From contig NZ_OBMJ01000001.1 of assembly GCF_900199205.1 (NCBI RefSeq), forward strand, positions 2,421,001 to 2,485,000: a DNA stretch of 64,000 nt, given 5' to 3'. Shown in pieces: positions 27,130 through 36,390 of the stretch (the stretch's first letter is position 1; every line of letters begins with the position of its first letter). The stretch is from Streptomyces sp. 1331.2 (GTDB lineage Bacteria; Actinomycetota; Actinomycetes; Streptomycetales; Streptomycetaceae). Under the pieces are notes generated by a model. The model searched no databases. It was not told the origin of the DNA and worked only from the letters and a program-made list of their open reading frames with translations. The position numbers and the translations under genes were made by a program.

Positions 27130-28050
27130 GTGATCATCGGCCTCGTCACGGCCGTGGCGGCATCCGCCTGCTACGGCACCGGATCGGTCCTGCAGGCCGT
27201 CGGATCCCGCCGTTCCGCCCGGGAGGAGGCCGCCAAGGGCGCCACCACCTCGACCACCGAGCACGGCGGGCCCAGCCTCTCCTCGACCGCGAAGGCCGCC
27301 GTCACCTGGGAGTTCATCCTGGGCACGGTGCTCGACCTGATCGGCTTCGGGCTCGGCGCACTGGCCGCCCGGCTGCTGCCGCTGTTCCTCTCCCAGACCA
27401 TCATCAGCGCCAACCTGGTGATCACCGCGCTGCTCAGCATCAAGCTGCTGGGCATCCGGCTCAAGCAGCTGGAGTGGGCCTCGATCGGCGTGCTCTGCTC
27501 GGCCCTGGTGATGCTGGCCGTCTCGGCCGGCCCGGAGGGCGGCCACCACGCGGACATGTCCTTCCACTGGTGGCTGCTGATCGTCAGCACCGTGCTGCTG
27601 GTCGGCGGCAGCCTGCTGGTGCGGCGGATGGGCGCCGGCGGCGCGATCGTCGCCGGTCTGCTCTCCGGCCTCGGCTTCGGCGCGCTGGGCGTCGGCGTGC
27701 GCATCCTCAACGGCGTCGAGCCGTTCGCGCTCGGCCCGCTGCTCTCCGATCCGGCGCTGTACGCGATCCTGGTCGGCGGCCTCGGCGGGATGTACATCCA
27801 CACCGTGGCGCTGCAGATCGGCTCGGTGAACGGCGCGACGGCCGCCCTGGTGGTCGGCGAGACGGTGCTGCCCGGCGCGGTCGGCGTGCTCTGGCTCGGC
27901 GACTCCTCCAAGCCCGGCCTGGGCTGGCTCGGGGTGCTCGGCTTCCTGCTCGCGGTGGTCTCCGCGGTCGGGGTCGCCTACTTCGGCCAGGACACCCACG
28001 GCACACCCGGCGACACCTCGGCCGAGCACCCCGAACTCGCCCACAAGTAG
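27130..28050 (+). CDS. Multi-pass membrane protein, DMT/EamA-like
   Basis: 306-residue integral membrane protein. Hydrophobic segments recur through the length (IGLVTAVAASACYGTGSVLQ, LPLFLSQTIISANLVITALL, WWLLIVSTVLLVGGSLLV, LGVLGFLLAVVSAVGVAYF), giving about eight to ten helices in two similar halves, as in the drug/metabolite transporter superfamily. The substrate is unknown. The GTG at 27130 is preceded by GGAG, and the upstream frame is low-complexity. It converges on mutM with only 8 bases between stops, so transcription must overlap. Confidence 0.75.
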   Translation: MIIGLVTAVAASACYGTGSVLQAVGSRRSAREEAAKGATTSTTEHGGPSLSSTAKAAVTWEFILGTVLDLIGFGLGALAARLLPLFLSQTIISANLVITALLSIKLLGIRLKQLEWASIGVLCSALVMLAVSAGPEGGHHADMSFHWWLLIVSTVLLVGGSLLVRRMGAGGAIVAGLLSGLGFGALGVGVRILNGVEPFALGPLLSDPALYAILVGGLGGMYIHTVALQIGSVNGATAALVVGETVLPGAVGVLWLGDSSKPGLGWLGVLGFLLAVVSAVGVAYFGQDTHGTPGDTSAEHPELAHK

Positions 28051-28058
28051 CGGCCGGC

Positions 28059-28937
28059 TCAGCCCCCGTTGCGGGCCCGCGGCACGCGCTGGCAGCGGGG
28101 GCAGAAGTAGCTGGAGCGGTTCATCCAGGCCGCCCGCCGGATCGCGCTGCCGCAGCGGCGGCAGGGCTCGTGCTCGCGGCCGTAGGCGTCGAGGTCACGG
28201 GAGAAGTAGCCGCTCTCGCCGTTCACGTTGACGTAGAGGCTGTCGAAGCTGGTGCCGCCGACGGCGAGCGCCGCGGTCATGACGTCCCGGGCGTTGGCCA
28301 GCAGCAGCGCGGCCTGCGGGCGGGTCAGCGTCGCGGTCGGCCGGTCGTAGTGCAGCCTGGAGCGCCACAGCGCCTCGTCGGCGTAGATGTTGCCGACGCC
28401 GCTGATCAGGGTCTGGTCGAGCAGCGCGCGCTTCACGGTGGTGCGCTTGGCGCGCAGCGCGGCCGCGAACGCCGCGTCGTCGAAGCGCGGGTCGAGCGGG
28501 TCACGGGCGATGTGCGCGATGGAGACGGGCGTGCCCTCCGGGTCGTCCTCCTCGGCCTCCTCGACGGCCAGGCCGCCGAAGGTCCGCTGGTCGACGAAGC
28601 GCAGTTCGCGCCCGCCGTCGGCGAAGCGCAGCCGTACCCGCAGGTGCGTCTCGTCCGGCACCGACGGGTCCTGGACGAGGAGTTGGCCGCTCATCCCGAG
28701 GTGGCCGATCAGCGAGAACCCGGCGCCCGCACCGGCCAGCGGCACCCACAGGTACTTGCCGCGCCGCTGCGCGCTGCCGAGGGTGGCGCCGGTCAGCCGG
28801 GCGGTGAAGTCGGCCGCGCCGGCCGGCTGGCGGCGCACCGCGCGCGGGTGCAGCACCTGGACGTCGGCGACGGTACGCCCGGCGACCCAGTTGGCCAGAC
28901 CGCGGCGGACGACCTCGACTTCGGGAAGTTCGGGCAC
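28059..28937 (-). CDS. mutM: Formamidopyrimidine-DNA glycosylase
   Basis: Base-excision repair enzyme that removes 8-oxoguanine and Fapy lesions and cleaves the abasic site. All key elements are present in 292 residues: catalytic Pro2 and Glu3 ([14 protein letters not shown]), the lysine loop [11 protein letters not shown] (Lys61), the helix-two-turn-helix region [19 protein letters not shown], and the C-terminal zinc finger CRRC...CPRC. It follows rnc by 126 bases on the same strand, the usual streptomycete order. Confidence 0.97.
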   Translation of the reverse strand: MPELPEVEVVRRGLANWVAGRTVADVQVLHPRAVRRQPAGAADFTARLTGATLGSAQRRGKYLWVPLAGAGAGFSLIGHLGMSGQLLVQDPSVPDETHLRVRLRFADGGRELRFVDQRTFGGLAVEEAEEDDPEGTPVSIAHIARDPLDPRFDDAAFAAALRAKRTTVKRALLDQTLISGVGNIYADEALWRSRLHYDRPTATLTRPQAALLLANARDVMTAALAVGGTSFDSLYVNVNGESGYFSRDLDAYGREHEPCRRCGSAIRRAAWMNRSSYFCPRCQRVPRARNGG

Positions 28938-29063
28938 GGGAAGGAACCTCCTGCTTCGGTACCGATCAGCAGGGACAGGCTACTTCGCGGTCCACCCGCC
29001 TCGCTGTGCCCGGTGGGGCTCCGCGCGACGGGCACCTTCTCGTGGTCGCTCGCCGCGCTCGCG

Positions 29064-29852
29064 CTACGCCCCGGCGGGCAGCCGGTCGGCGTACTTCTCC
29101 TTGATCGCGCGCCAGGCGCTCTCGGCGGCCTTCTGCTCGGCTTCCTTCTTCGAGCGGCCCACGCCGCTGCCGAAGTCCTCGCCGGCCACCCGGGCCGCCG
29201 CGGTGAAGGTCTTCTCGTGGTCCGGACCGGACTCCATGACCACGTACTCGGGAACGCCGATGCCCACCGAGGCGGTGAGCTCCTGGAGGCTGGTCTTCCA
29301 GTCCAGGCCGGCACCCAGTTGAGAGGACTCCTCGATCAGCGGGTCGAACAGCCGGTGGACGAACTCGGTTGCCGCGTCCAGGCCCTGGTCCAGGTAGACG
29401 GCCCCGATCACGGCCTCGACGGTGTCGGCGAGGATCGACGACTTGTCGCGGCCGCCGGTTCCCTCCTCGCCCTTGCCGAGCCGGATGAACGCGCCGAGGT
29501 CCAGGCCCCGGCCGACGTCCGCGAGCGCACGGGAGTTGACCACCGCGGCGCGCAGCTTGGCGAGCGTGCCCTCCGGGACGTCCGGGTGGACGCGGTAGAG
29601 GGTGTCGGTCACCACCAGGCCCAGCACCGAGTCGCCGAGGAACTCCAGGCGCTCGTTGGTGGGCAGCCCCCCGTTCTCGTACGCGTACGAGCGGTGGGTC
29701 AGGGCACGCACCAGAAGGGCGCGCTCGAGCGTGTACCCGAGGCGCCCTTCCAGGACGTCGTATTCGGTCGAAGCCGGCCCGCCGGCCTTGCCGCCGCCCG
29801 AAGAACCCTTCGGGGCGGTGGACGCCTTGCGGGTGGAGTTACCGTCCGACAT
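29064..29852 (-). CDS. rnc: Ribonuclease III
   Basis: Double-strand-specific endoribonuclease for rRNA and mRNA processing; in S. coelicolor the homologue (AbsB) affects antibiotic production. The 262-residue protein has a Ser/Gly/Lys-rich leader, the RNase III signature [14 protein letters not shown], the second acidic site [16 protein letters not shown], and a C-terminal dsRNA-binding domain ([29 protein letters not shown]). The ATG at 29852 lies 20 bases after the rpmF stop. It belongs to the DUF177-rpmF-rnc(-mutM) operon. Confidence 0.96.
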   Translation of the reverse strand: MSDGNSTRKASTAPKGSSGGGKAGGPASTEYDVLEGRLGYTLERALLVRALTHRSYAYENGGLPTNERLEFLGDSVLGLVVTDTLYRVHPDVPEGTLAKLRAAVVNSRALADVGRGLDLGAFIRLGKGEEGTGGRDKSSILADTVEAVIGAVYLDQGLDAATEFVHRLFDPLIEESSQLGAGLDWKTSLQELTASVGIGVPEYVVMESGPDHEKTFTAAARVAGEDFGSGVGRSKKEAEQKAAESAWRAIKEKYADRLPAGA

Positions 29853-29872
29853 CGATCCGTGCACCCCGCCGA

Positions 29873-30046
29873 TCAGACCGAGAGGACCTGGCGACGGTTG
29901 TACGTGCCGCAGCTCGGGCACGCGATGTGCGAGAGCTTCGGCTCGTGGCAGCGGTCGCACGCCACGAGGGCCGGGGCAACGGCCTTCCAGTTGGACCGAC
30001 GGTGGCGCGTGTTGCTGCGCGACATCTTCCGCTTCGGAACAGCCAC
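29873..30046 (-). CDS. rpmF: 50S ribosomal protein L32
   Basis: 57-residue L32, easy to miss because of its size. Translation of the minus strand gives [20 protein letters not shown], then a zinc ribbon [17 protein letters not shown] and the ending NRRQVLSV. The four cysteines mark the zinc-binding (C+) form. It starts with GTG at 30046, two bases after the DUF177 stop, with an in-frame AGGAGA just upstream, so coupling is likely. rnc begins 20 bases after its stop. Confidence 0.96.
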   Translation of the reverse strand: MAVPKRKMSRSNTRHRRSNWKAVAPALVACDRCHEPKLSHIACPSCGTYNRRQVLSV

Positions 30047-30048
30047 GG

Positions 30049-30735
30049 CTACTTCTCCTGGTTCTCGGCGAGACCCTCACGGGTGTCGCTGGTCTTGGTT
30101 CCCCGCCGCCCGTTAGCGGCTTCGCCGCGGGCCTCGTCGCCGGGGGTGGCGGAGAGTCCCTGCAGTGCCGCCCACCGGGGGTCGACGGCGTCGTGGTGGT
30201 GCGCCGGGTCGTCGCTCAGGCGCGCTCCGCATTCGGAGCACAGGCCCAGGCAGTCTTCCTGGCACACCGGCTGCAGCGGCAGTGCGAGCACCACCGCGTC
30301 ACGCAGCACCGGCTGGAGGTCGAAGAAGTCGCCCTCCAGGCGGTAAGTCTCTTCCTCCGAGTCCTCGTCGAGGTCCTCGGCCCCGGAGGTCCGGGCGCGG
30401 TGGCGCTCGTCGGACTCCGGGTAGTAGTACAGCTCCTGGAAGTCCACGTCGATGTCGAACTCGACGGGCTCCAGGCACCGGACGCACTCGCCCTCGACGT
30501 GGGCGTCGGCGGTGCCGGTGACCAGCACGCCCTCGACCACGGACTCCAGGCGGAGTTCCAGCTCGATCGGGCTCTTCTCCGGGACGCCGATGACGTCGAC
30601 GATCCCGAAGCCCTCGGGGGCCTCCAGGGTCCGGGTCACCTTGCGCATCGAACCCGGACGACGGCCCAGCTCGTGCGTGTCGAACACGAGGGGGTCGCGG
30701 TGGTCGAGGCGGTTCACGGTGGTCCTGACTTCCAT
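30049..30735 (-). CDS. DUF177 (YceD) family protein
   Basis: 228-residue member of the DUF177/YceD family, almost always encoded immediately before rpmF. In E. coli and plants members have been tied to 23S rRNA accumulation. Features: [19 protein letters not shown] at the start, the Cys pair in [20 protein letters not shown], and [15 protein letters not shown] near the end, which together can bind zinc. The C-terminal 40 residues are polar and variable. ATG at 30735 ([13 protein letters not shown]) is chosen; an internal start is possible. Confidence 0.9.
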   Translation of the reverse strand: MEVRTTVNRLDHRDPLVFDTHELGRRPGSMRKVTRTLEAPEGFGIVDVIGVPEKSPIELELRLESVVEGVLVTGTADAHVEGECVRCLEPVEFDIDVDFQELYYYPESDERHRARTSGAEDLDEDSEEETYRLEGDFFDLQPVLRDAVVLALPLQPVCQEDCLGLCSECGARLSDDPAHHHDAVDPRWAALQGLSATPGDEARGEAANGRRGTKTSDTREGLAENQEK

Positions 30736-30830
30736 GGGGAATCTTCGATGTGTCCCCATACAAGTCGACGTTGCGAGGGCAAGCCGAGAGGCGGGCATGG
30801 GGATGCCGGAGTGGTCAGACTACCGGAGTC

Positions 30831-30862
30831 TCCCGTCAGGCCCAACTTCGGTCCTGTCGGGA
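30831..30862 (-). terminator. Hairpin after the DivIVA-like gene
   Basis: A 10-bp stem with one mismatch (TCCCGTCAGG / CCTGTCGGGA) and a 12-base loop, 18 bases past the DivIVA-like stop on the minus strand. Confidence 0.5.
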
Positions 30863-30880
30863 GGCCCCTCGGCGGCCCGC

Positions 30881-32053
30881 TCAGCGGCCGCCGAGCTCCC
30901 GCAGCCTGGTCATGTCGATCATGCTGGTGTCGAAGAAGCTGGTCTCGTCCAGGCCCTGCTGCTGGTGCGGCACGGCCGGCGGGGCGGCGGGCGGCTGCGG
31001 GTAGGCGTAGCCGTCGTACCCCTGCGCACCGTAGCCCTGCTGCTGCTGGTGCTGGTGCTGCTCGTAGCCGTAGCCGGCCTGCTGCTGGTCCGGGTAGCCC
31101 TGCTGCGGGTAACCGCCCTGCTGCTGGCCCCACTGGGTGTTGTACGGGTCGCCCTGGCCGGCCGGGTCGAAGCCCCCGCCGTACACCTCGGCGTACTGCC
31201 CGCCCGGCTGCTGGGCGGCGGCGTACTGGTCGGCCCCGGGGCCCTGCCAGCCGGCCGCGGCCGGGGTCTGCTCCGGCCAGCTCTGCTGCTGCGGGACGTC
31301 CTCGCGGTACCAGGCGATGTCCGCGCCGTCGGCGTCGTCGGCGAAGCCCGCCGCCACCGCCTCGGCCCGCTCCTTGGCCTGCTGCGCCTCGTCGGCGGCG
31401 GCCAGGTAGGCGCCCAGCTCGTCGATGGGGCGCTTGCCGAGCAGCTTGTCGCGGCCCTTGCCGACGGCGTCCAGGGTGGCGCTCAGCACGTTCTCCAGCG
31501 TGGCGAGCTTCACATCGACGTACTCGTCCACCTCGGGGCTCGGGCTGATCCGCTGCGGGCGGAACTCCTCGCCGTCGCCCTCGCCCGCGGGCTCGCTCTC
31601 GAAGACGCCGGCGTCGCCGCGCAGCTTGGAGCGGCCGCGGCCGACCGCGCCGAGCGTCTTGGTCAGCACCACCTCGAAGTTGGCGAGCTTGCTGTCCACG
31701 TAGTCGTCGGCCTCGGCCCGCTTGGTCTCGACCTCGGCGCGCGCCTCGGCGAGGATCCGGTCGGCCTGGGACTGCGCCTGGCGGACGACCTCGGTGTCCG
31801 AGATCAGCGAGCCGCGTTCGGCGTGCGCCCCCTGGATGATCCGCTCGGCCTCCTCCTGCGCACCGGCCACCACCTGCTCGTGGTCGGCCATCACCGACTG
31901 CGCCTGGGCCAGTTCGGCGGGCAGCGCCGCCTTGAGGTCGTTGAGCAGGCCGATCAGCTCGGCCCGGTTCACCACGCAGGAGGCCGACATCGGCATCGAG
32001 CGGGCGTTCTCGACCGCCGCCACGATCTCGTCGACCTTGTTCTGCACGTCCAC
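30881..32053 (-). CDS. DivIVA-like coiled-coil protein with Gln/Tyr-rich tail
   Basis: 390 residues, cytosolic. The N-terminal part is a long helix (MADHEQVVAGAQEEAERIIQ, DRILAEARAEVETKRAEADD) like those of DivIVA/cell-division-initiation or ATPase b-subunit-like proteins. Two related blocks follow: DDYVDSKLANFEVVLTKTLG with GRGRSKL and DEYVDVKLATLENVLSATLD with GKGRDKL, an internal duplication. The last 130 residues are Gln/Gly/Tyr/Pro-rich. Start GTG at 32053 (VDVQNKVDEIVAAV) fits remembered homologues. Function is unknown; a cytoskeletal or septal role is only inferred. It lies between coaD and the DUF177-rpmF-rnc group. Confidence 0.75.
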   Translation of the reverse strand: MDVQNKVDEIVAAVENARSMPMSASCVVNRAELIGLLNDLKAALPAELAQAQSVMADHEQVVAGAQEEAERIIQGAHAERGSLISDTEVVRQAQSQADRILAEARAEVETKRAEADDYVDSKLANFEVVLTKTLGAVGRGRSKLRGDAGVFESEPAGEGDGEEFRPQRISPSPEVDEYVDVKLATLENVLSATLDAVGKGRDKLLGKRPIDELGAYLAAADEAQQAKERAEAVAAGFADDADGADIAWYREDVPQQQSWPEQTPAAAGWQGPGADQYAAAQQPGGQYAEVYGGGFDPAGQGDPYNTQWGQQQGGYPQQGYPDQQQAGYGYEQHQHQQQQGYGAQGYDGYAYPQPPAAPPAVPHQQQGLDETSFFDTSMIDMTRLRELGGR

Positions 32054-32240
32054 GGGGCTTCGTCTTTCCGTGTGCCGCCGACGGTCCGGCGGAGGCAGGC
32101 CCGGCGCGGTGGACCTCACCGCAGGGCAGGAATACAGACTGTACGGCCACCGCGGGGCAGGGTCACAACGCCTGAGTCGAACCCGCCTCCCGCCCTTCGG
32201 ACAATCCGTGACGAACCGGCAGAAAGGGGCAGGCAGCCGA

Positions 32241-32732
32241 CTACTGCTCGGCCCTGCGCTCCGCGATCCGCTCGACCAGCCGGCGGTGCACCGTCTCCGG
32301 CAGCAGGTGCGAGACGTCGCCGCCGTACGAGGCGACCTCCTTGACCAGCGTCGAGGAGAGGAAGCTGTACGTCGGCGAGGTCGGCAGGAACAGCGTCTCC
32401 ACGCCGGACAGGCCGTGGTTCATCTGGGCCATCTGCAGCTCGTAGTCGAAGTCGCTGACCGCCCGCAGGCCCTTGATGATCGCGGGGATGCCGCGCTCCC
32501 GGCAGTAGTCCACCAGCAGGCCGTGGTGCGACTCGACCACCACGTTTCCGAACGGGGCGGTGACCTCCTCGATCAGGCCGATCCGCTCCTCGACGGTGAA
32601 CATGCCCTGCTTGTTCCGGTTGATCAGGACCGCGACATGCACCACGTCGTAGAGCTTCGAGGCCCGCTCGATGATCTCCAGGTGGCCCTTGTGGATCGGG
32701 TCGAACGAACCGGGGCAGACGGCTCGGCGCAT
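32241..32732 (-). CDS. coaD: Pantetheine-phosphate adenylyltransferase
   Basis: Fourth step of coenzyme A synthesis: ATP plus 4'-phosphopantetheine to dephospho-CoA. The 163-residue protein shows the nucleotidyltransferase motif VCPGSFDPIHKGHLEII, the conserved GIPAIIKGLRAVSDFDYELQ and the late SFLSSTLVKEVASYGGDVS. The ATG at 32732 gives the standard MRRAVCPGSFDP start. It follows rsmD by 49 bases on the same strand, the usual rsmD-coaD pairing. Confidence 0.97.
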   Translation of the reverse strand: MRRAVCPGSFDPIHKGHLEIIERASKLYDVVHVAVLINRNKQGMFTVEERIGLIEEVTAPFGNVVVESHHGLLVDYCRERGIPAIIKGLRAVSDFDYELQMAQMNHGLSGVETLFLPTSPTYSFLSSTLVKEVASYGGDVSHLLPETVHRRLVERIAERRAEQ

Positions 32733-32781
32733 GGCGTGTGTGCTCCCTCGTGGGGTGACGGCTGCTGCGGGCCGCGGCCCG

Positions 32782-33366
<585 letters not shown>

Positions 33367-33432
33367 GGTGGTGGAAGGTCCTTTCGTCGCTGCCCGACCA
33401 CGCTATCCCGCGCCGAGCCCGCGAGTGACCTT

Positions 33433-33467
33433 CGCAGGCCCCGCCGATCGGACCGGCGGGGCCTGCG
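33433..33467 (-). terminator. Strong hairpin terminator
   Basis: Perfect 14-bp stem (CGCAGGCCCCGCCG / CGGCGGGGCCTGCG) with a 7-base loop, 11 bases beyond the stop of the HTH-like hypothetical gene. It ends that unit before rsmD. Confidence 0.82.
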
Positions 33468-33478
33468 GAGTCGGGCGG

Positions 33479-34012
33479 TCAGCTCGCCTCGGAGCCCGTC
33501 TGCTGGGCCGGGACGGCCGCGCCGAGCAGGGCCGGCGACGCGTAGCGGGACCAGGACAGGCAGCCGTCGGGCGGGCAGAACTCGGGGCGGCGCGGGTCGT
33601 GCCCGAGCTCGCGCAGCTTGGTCCGGACGGAGTCGGGCGTGCGGCCGAAGCGGGCGGCGATCCGGGCGATGGTCTCGCTGTCGTGGAAGCGCCGGACCAG
33701 CTCCTCCTCGTGCTGCGGCACCCAGGGGGCGCCGTGGCCGGGGTACAGCTCGCGCAGCACGTCGCGGTCGGGGATGGGCTCGGAGACGTCGGCGACGATC
33801 GCCAGCGCCCGCAGCGCGCGGTTGAGCGCGATCCGCAGCGAGGCGACGTCCTCGACCGGCAGGCGGAGCTTGCCCGAGGCGAGCGGCGCGGCGGCCGCCC
33901 CCTCGCGCCAGCCGGTCAGGGTGAGGGTGACCTCGCGGTCGTCGTCGCTGGCGAGTTCGATCCGGAAGACCTTGTCGCCCAGCGGGAGCTCGTTGAGATG
34001 ACGGAATGCCAT
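33479..34012 (-). CDS. Hypothetical protein with internal HTH-like segment
   Basis: 177 residues, family not recognised. The N-terminal half is beta-rich (GDKVFRIELASDDDREVTLT). Around residues 110-135 is ETIARIAARFGRTPDSVRTK followed by LRELG, which looks like a helix-turn-helix of the resolvase/sigma-region type. The C-terminal part contains FCPPDGCLSW and an Ala/Pro-rich end. Strong codon bias and a strong terminator immediately downstream support a real gene. It stands alone between recG and rsmD. A regulator or DNA-associated protein is possible but unproven. Confidence 0.7.
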   Translation of the reverse strand: MAFRHLNELPLGDKVFRIELASDDDREVTLTLTGWREGAAAAPLASGKLRLPVEDVASLRIALNRALRALAIVADVSEPIPDRDVLRELYPGHGAPWVPQHEEELVRRFHDSETIARIAARFGRTPDSVRTKLRELGHDPRRPEFCPPDGCLSWSRYASPALLGAAVPAQQTGSEAS

Positions 34013-34117
34013 GGCAGGACCCCCAAGTGTCGCGCCAGGTACGCACCTTGAGGGTGCGTCCTGAACACCTTCATTCTCTCCCGGGGGTCTGACAATCGGG
34101 CCTCCCCTGCGACCCGC

Positions 34118-36349
34118 TCAGCCCTTCTCCATGTAGGCCGCGCGGTCCTCGTCGAGCAGGCTCTCCAGCGCGGTGCGCAGCTCCGGGTGGGCAGCCAGCT
34201 CCGGGTCCTCGGCGACCAGCCGGGTGGCCTCGGTCCGGGCGGTGAGGATGACCTCCTCGTCCTCCAGCACCGAGAGCACCTTGAGCGAGGACTTCACCCC
34301 GGACTGCGCCTGGCCCAGCACATCGCCCTCGCGGCGCTGTTCGAGGTCGATCCGGGACAGCTCGAAACCGTCCAGGGTGCCCGCCACCGCGTCCAGCCGG
34401 GCCCGCGCGGCGCTGCCCCCGGGCATGTCGCTGACCAGCAGGCACAGGCCGGCCGCACTGCCGCGGCCGACCCGGCCGCGCAGCTGGTGGAGCTGGGAGA
34501 CGCCGAAGCGGTCGGCGTCCATGATGACCATCACGGTCGAGTTGGGGACGTTGACGCCGACCTCGATGACCGTGGTGGCGACCAGCACGTCCACCTCGCC
34601 GGCCGTGAACCGCCGCATCACCTCGTCCTTGGCCTCCGGGGCGAGCCGCCCGTGCAGGATCTCCACCCGCAGCCCGGCGAGCGGGCCCTTCAGCAGCTGC
34701 TCGGCGGTCTCCACCACCGAGAGCGGGGGCCGTCGTTCGTCGCTCGCGGCGCCGATGTCGGCGACCTCCTCGAAGTCCTCCTCGGCGGCCCTGCGCCGCT
34801 TCTTCGGCTCGGCCGCGGGCTCCTCGTCCCCGATCCGGGGGCAGACCACGTACGCCTGGTGGCCCTTGGCGACCTCCTCGCGGACCCGCTCCCAGGCCCG
34901 GGCCAGGAAGTTGGGCTTCTCCAGCGCCGGGACGACGTGGGTGGAGATCGGCGAGCGGCCGGCCGGCAGCTGGTCCAGGACGGAGGTCTCCAGGTCCCCG
35001 AAGACGGTCATCGCGACGGTGCGCGGGATCGGGGTGGCGGTCATCACCAGCAGGTGCGGCGGCTGGTCCCCCTTGGCCCGCAGCGCGTCCCGCTGCTCGA
35101 CGCCGAACCGGTGCTGCTCGTCCACCACGACCAGGCCGAGGTCCTGGAACTGCACCTTGTCCTCGATCAGCGCGTGGGTGCCGATGGCGATCCCGGCGTC
35201 CCCGCAGGCCATGTCCAGCAGCGCCTGGCGGCGGGCCGGGACGCCCATCGAGCCGGTCAGCAGCACCACCCGGGTGCCGAGGTCGGAGCCGCCGAGCATG
35301 CCGCCCTCGGCGAGGTCCCCCATCATCTCGACGATCGAGCGGTGGTGCTGCTGGGCCAGCACCTCGGTGGGCGCCAGCAGCACGGCCTGGCCGCCCGCGT
35401 CGACCACGGCCAGCATGGCCCGCAGCGCGACCAAGGTCTTGCCTGAGCCGACCTCGCCCTGGAGGAGGCGGTGCATCGGGTGGTCGGTGGCGAGGTCGGC
35501 GGCGATCTCCGCGGACACCTTCTGCTGGCCCTCGGTGAGGGTGAACGGCAGCCGGGCGTCGAAGGCGTCCAGCAGTCCGCCCGCACGGGCCTCGCGCGGC
35601 TTGGCGGGCAGCGCGGAGTCGGCGGCCCGGCGCCGGGCCAGGGCGACCTGGAGCACGAAGGCCTCGTCCCAGCGCAGCCGGCTCTGGGCGCGCTCGCGGT
35701 CGGCCTGGCTGCGCGGGCGGTGGATCAGCTCCAGCGCCTCGGGCAGCGGGATCAGCTCGTGCCGCTCGCGCAGCTCTGCGGGCAGCGGCTCACCGACGTC
35801 GCCGAGGTGCTTGGTGAGCGCGGTCTCGATGCAGATCGACAGCTTCCAGCTGGGCATCTGCGCGCTGGCGCCGTACACCGGGATGAGCCGGCCGGCGAAC
35901 TGCTTCGCGGCGTCGCCAGCTCCGGTCGATGCAGTGGCGTCCTCGTCGAGCAGCTGGTAGTCGGGCGAGACCAGTTGGCGGCTGCGGTTGAAGACGCCGA
36001 CCTTGCCCGCGAACAGGCCCTGGGCGCCGGCCTTGAGCTCCTTCTGCCGCCAGCCCTGGTTGAAGAAGACCAGCGAGAGCCGGCTGCGGCCGTCGGTGAC
36101 GACGACCTCCAGGCGGTCGCCCTTGCGGCCGCGGAACGGGATCAGGGTGACCTTCTCGATCCGGGCCAGCACGGTGACGTGCTCGTCGACCTCCAGCTCG
36201 TCCAGGCTGGTGAGCTGGCCGCGTTCGACGTAGCGCCGCGGGTAGTGGTGCAGCAGGTCCCCGACCGTGCGCAGCTTGAGGCTGTCGGCGAGCACCTTCG
36301 CGGTGCGGTCGCCGACGAGCTTGGTCAGTGGTTCATCGAGAGCGCCCAT
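34118..36349 (-). CDS. recG: ATP-dependent DNA helicase RecG
   Basis: Branch-migration helicase that regresses stalled forks and processes recombination intermediates. In 743 residues: N-terminal wedge/OB domain (VTVLARIEKVTLIPFRGRKG), Walker A LLQGEVGSGKTLVALRA, Walker B DEQH within VVVDEQHRFGVEQRDALR, motif III MTATPIPRTVAMTVFGD, and motif V/VI VATTVIEVGVNVPNST and QLHQLRGRVGRG. A Lys/Arg/Glu-rich insert (EPKKRRRAAEEDFEE) between motifs is typical of actinobacteria. It follows the FakA-like gene by 41 bases, the same linkage as yloV-recG in Bacillus. Confidence 0.96.
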   Translation of the reverse strand: MGALDEPLTKLVGDRTAKVLADSLKLRTVGDLLHHYPRRYVERGQLTSLDELEVDEHVTVLARIEKVTLIPFRGRKGDRLEVVVTDGRSRLSLVFFNQGWRQKELKAGAQGLFAGKVGVFNRSRQLVSPDYQLLDEDATASTGAGDAAKQFAGRLIPVYGASAQMPSWKLSICIETALTKHLGDVGEPLPAELRERHELIPLPEALELIHRPRSQADRERAQSRLRWDEAFVLQVALARRRAADSALPAKPREARAGGLLDAFDARLPFTLTEGQQKVSAEIAADLATDHPMHRLLQGEVGSGKTLVALRAMLAVVDAGGQAVLLAPTEVLAQQHHRSIVEMMGDLAEGGMLGGSDLGTRVVLLTGSMGVPARRQALLDMACGDAGIAIGTHALIEDKVQFQDLGLVVVDEQHRFGVEQRDALRAKGDQPPHLLVMTATPIPRTVAMTVFGDLETSVLDQLPAGRSPISTHVVPALEKPNFLARAWERVREEVAKGHQAYVVCPRIGDEEPAAEPKKRRRAAEEDFEEVADIGAASDERRPPLSVVETAEQLLKGPLAGLRVEILHGRLAPEAKDEVMRRFTAGEVDVLVATTVIEVGVNVPNSTVMVIMDADRFGVSQLHQLRGRVGRGSAAGLCLLVSDMPGGSAARARLDAVAGTLDGFELSRIDLEQRREGDVLGQAQSGVKSSLKVLSVLEDEEVILTARTEATRLVAEDPELAAHPELRTALESLLDEDRAAYMEKG

Positions 36350-36390
36350 CAGCGCCCTGTTTACACCACACCACCGACAAAAACCGCGCC

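Noticed and set aside
28981..29060. Possible third copy of the dispersed repeat between mutM and rnc
   Set aside because: Only short GC-rich similarity; neither conserved block is present.
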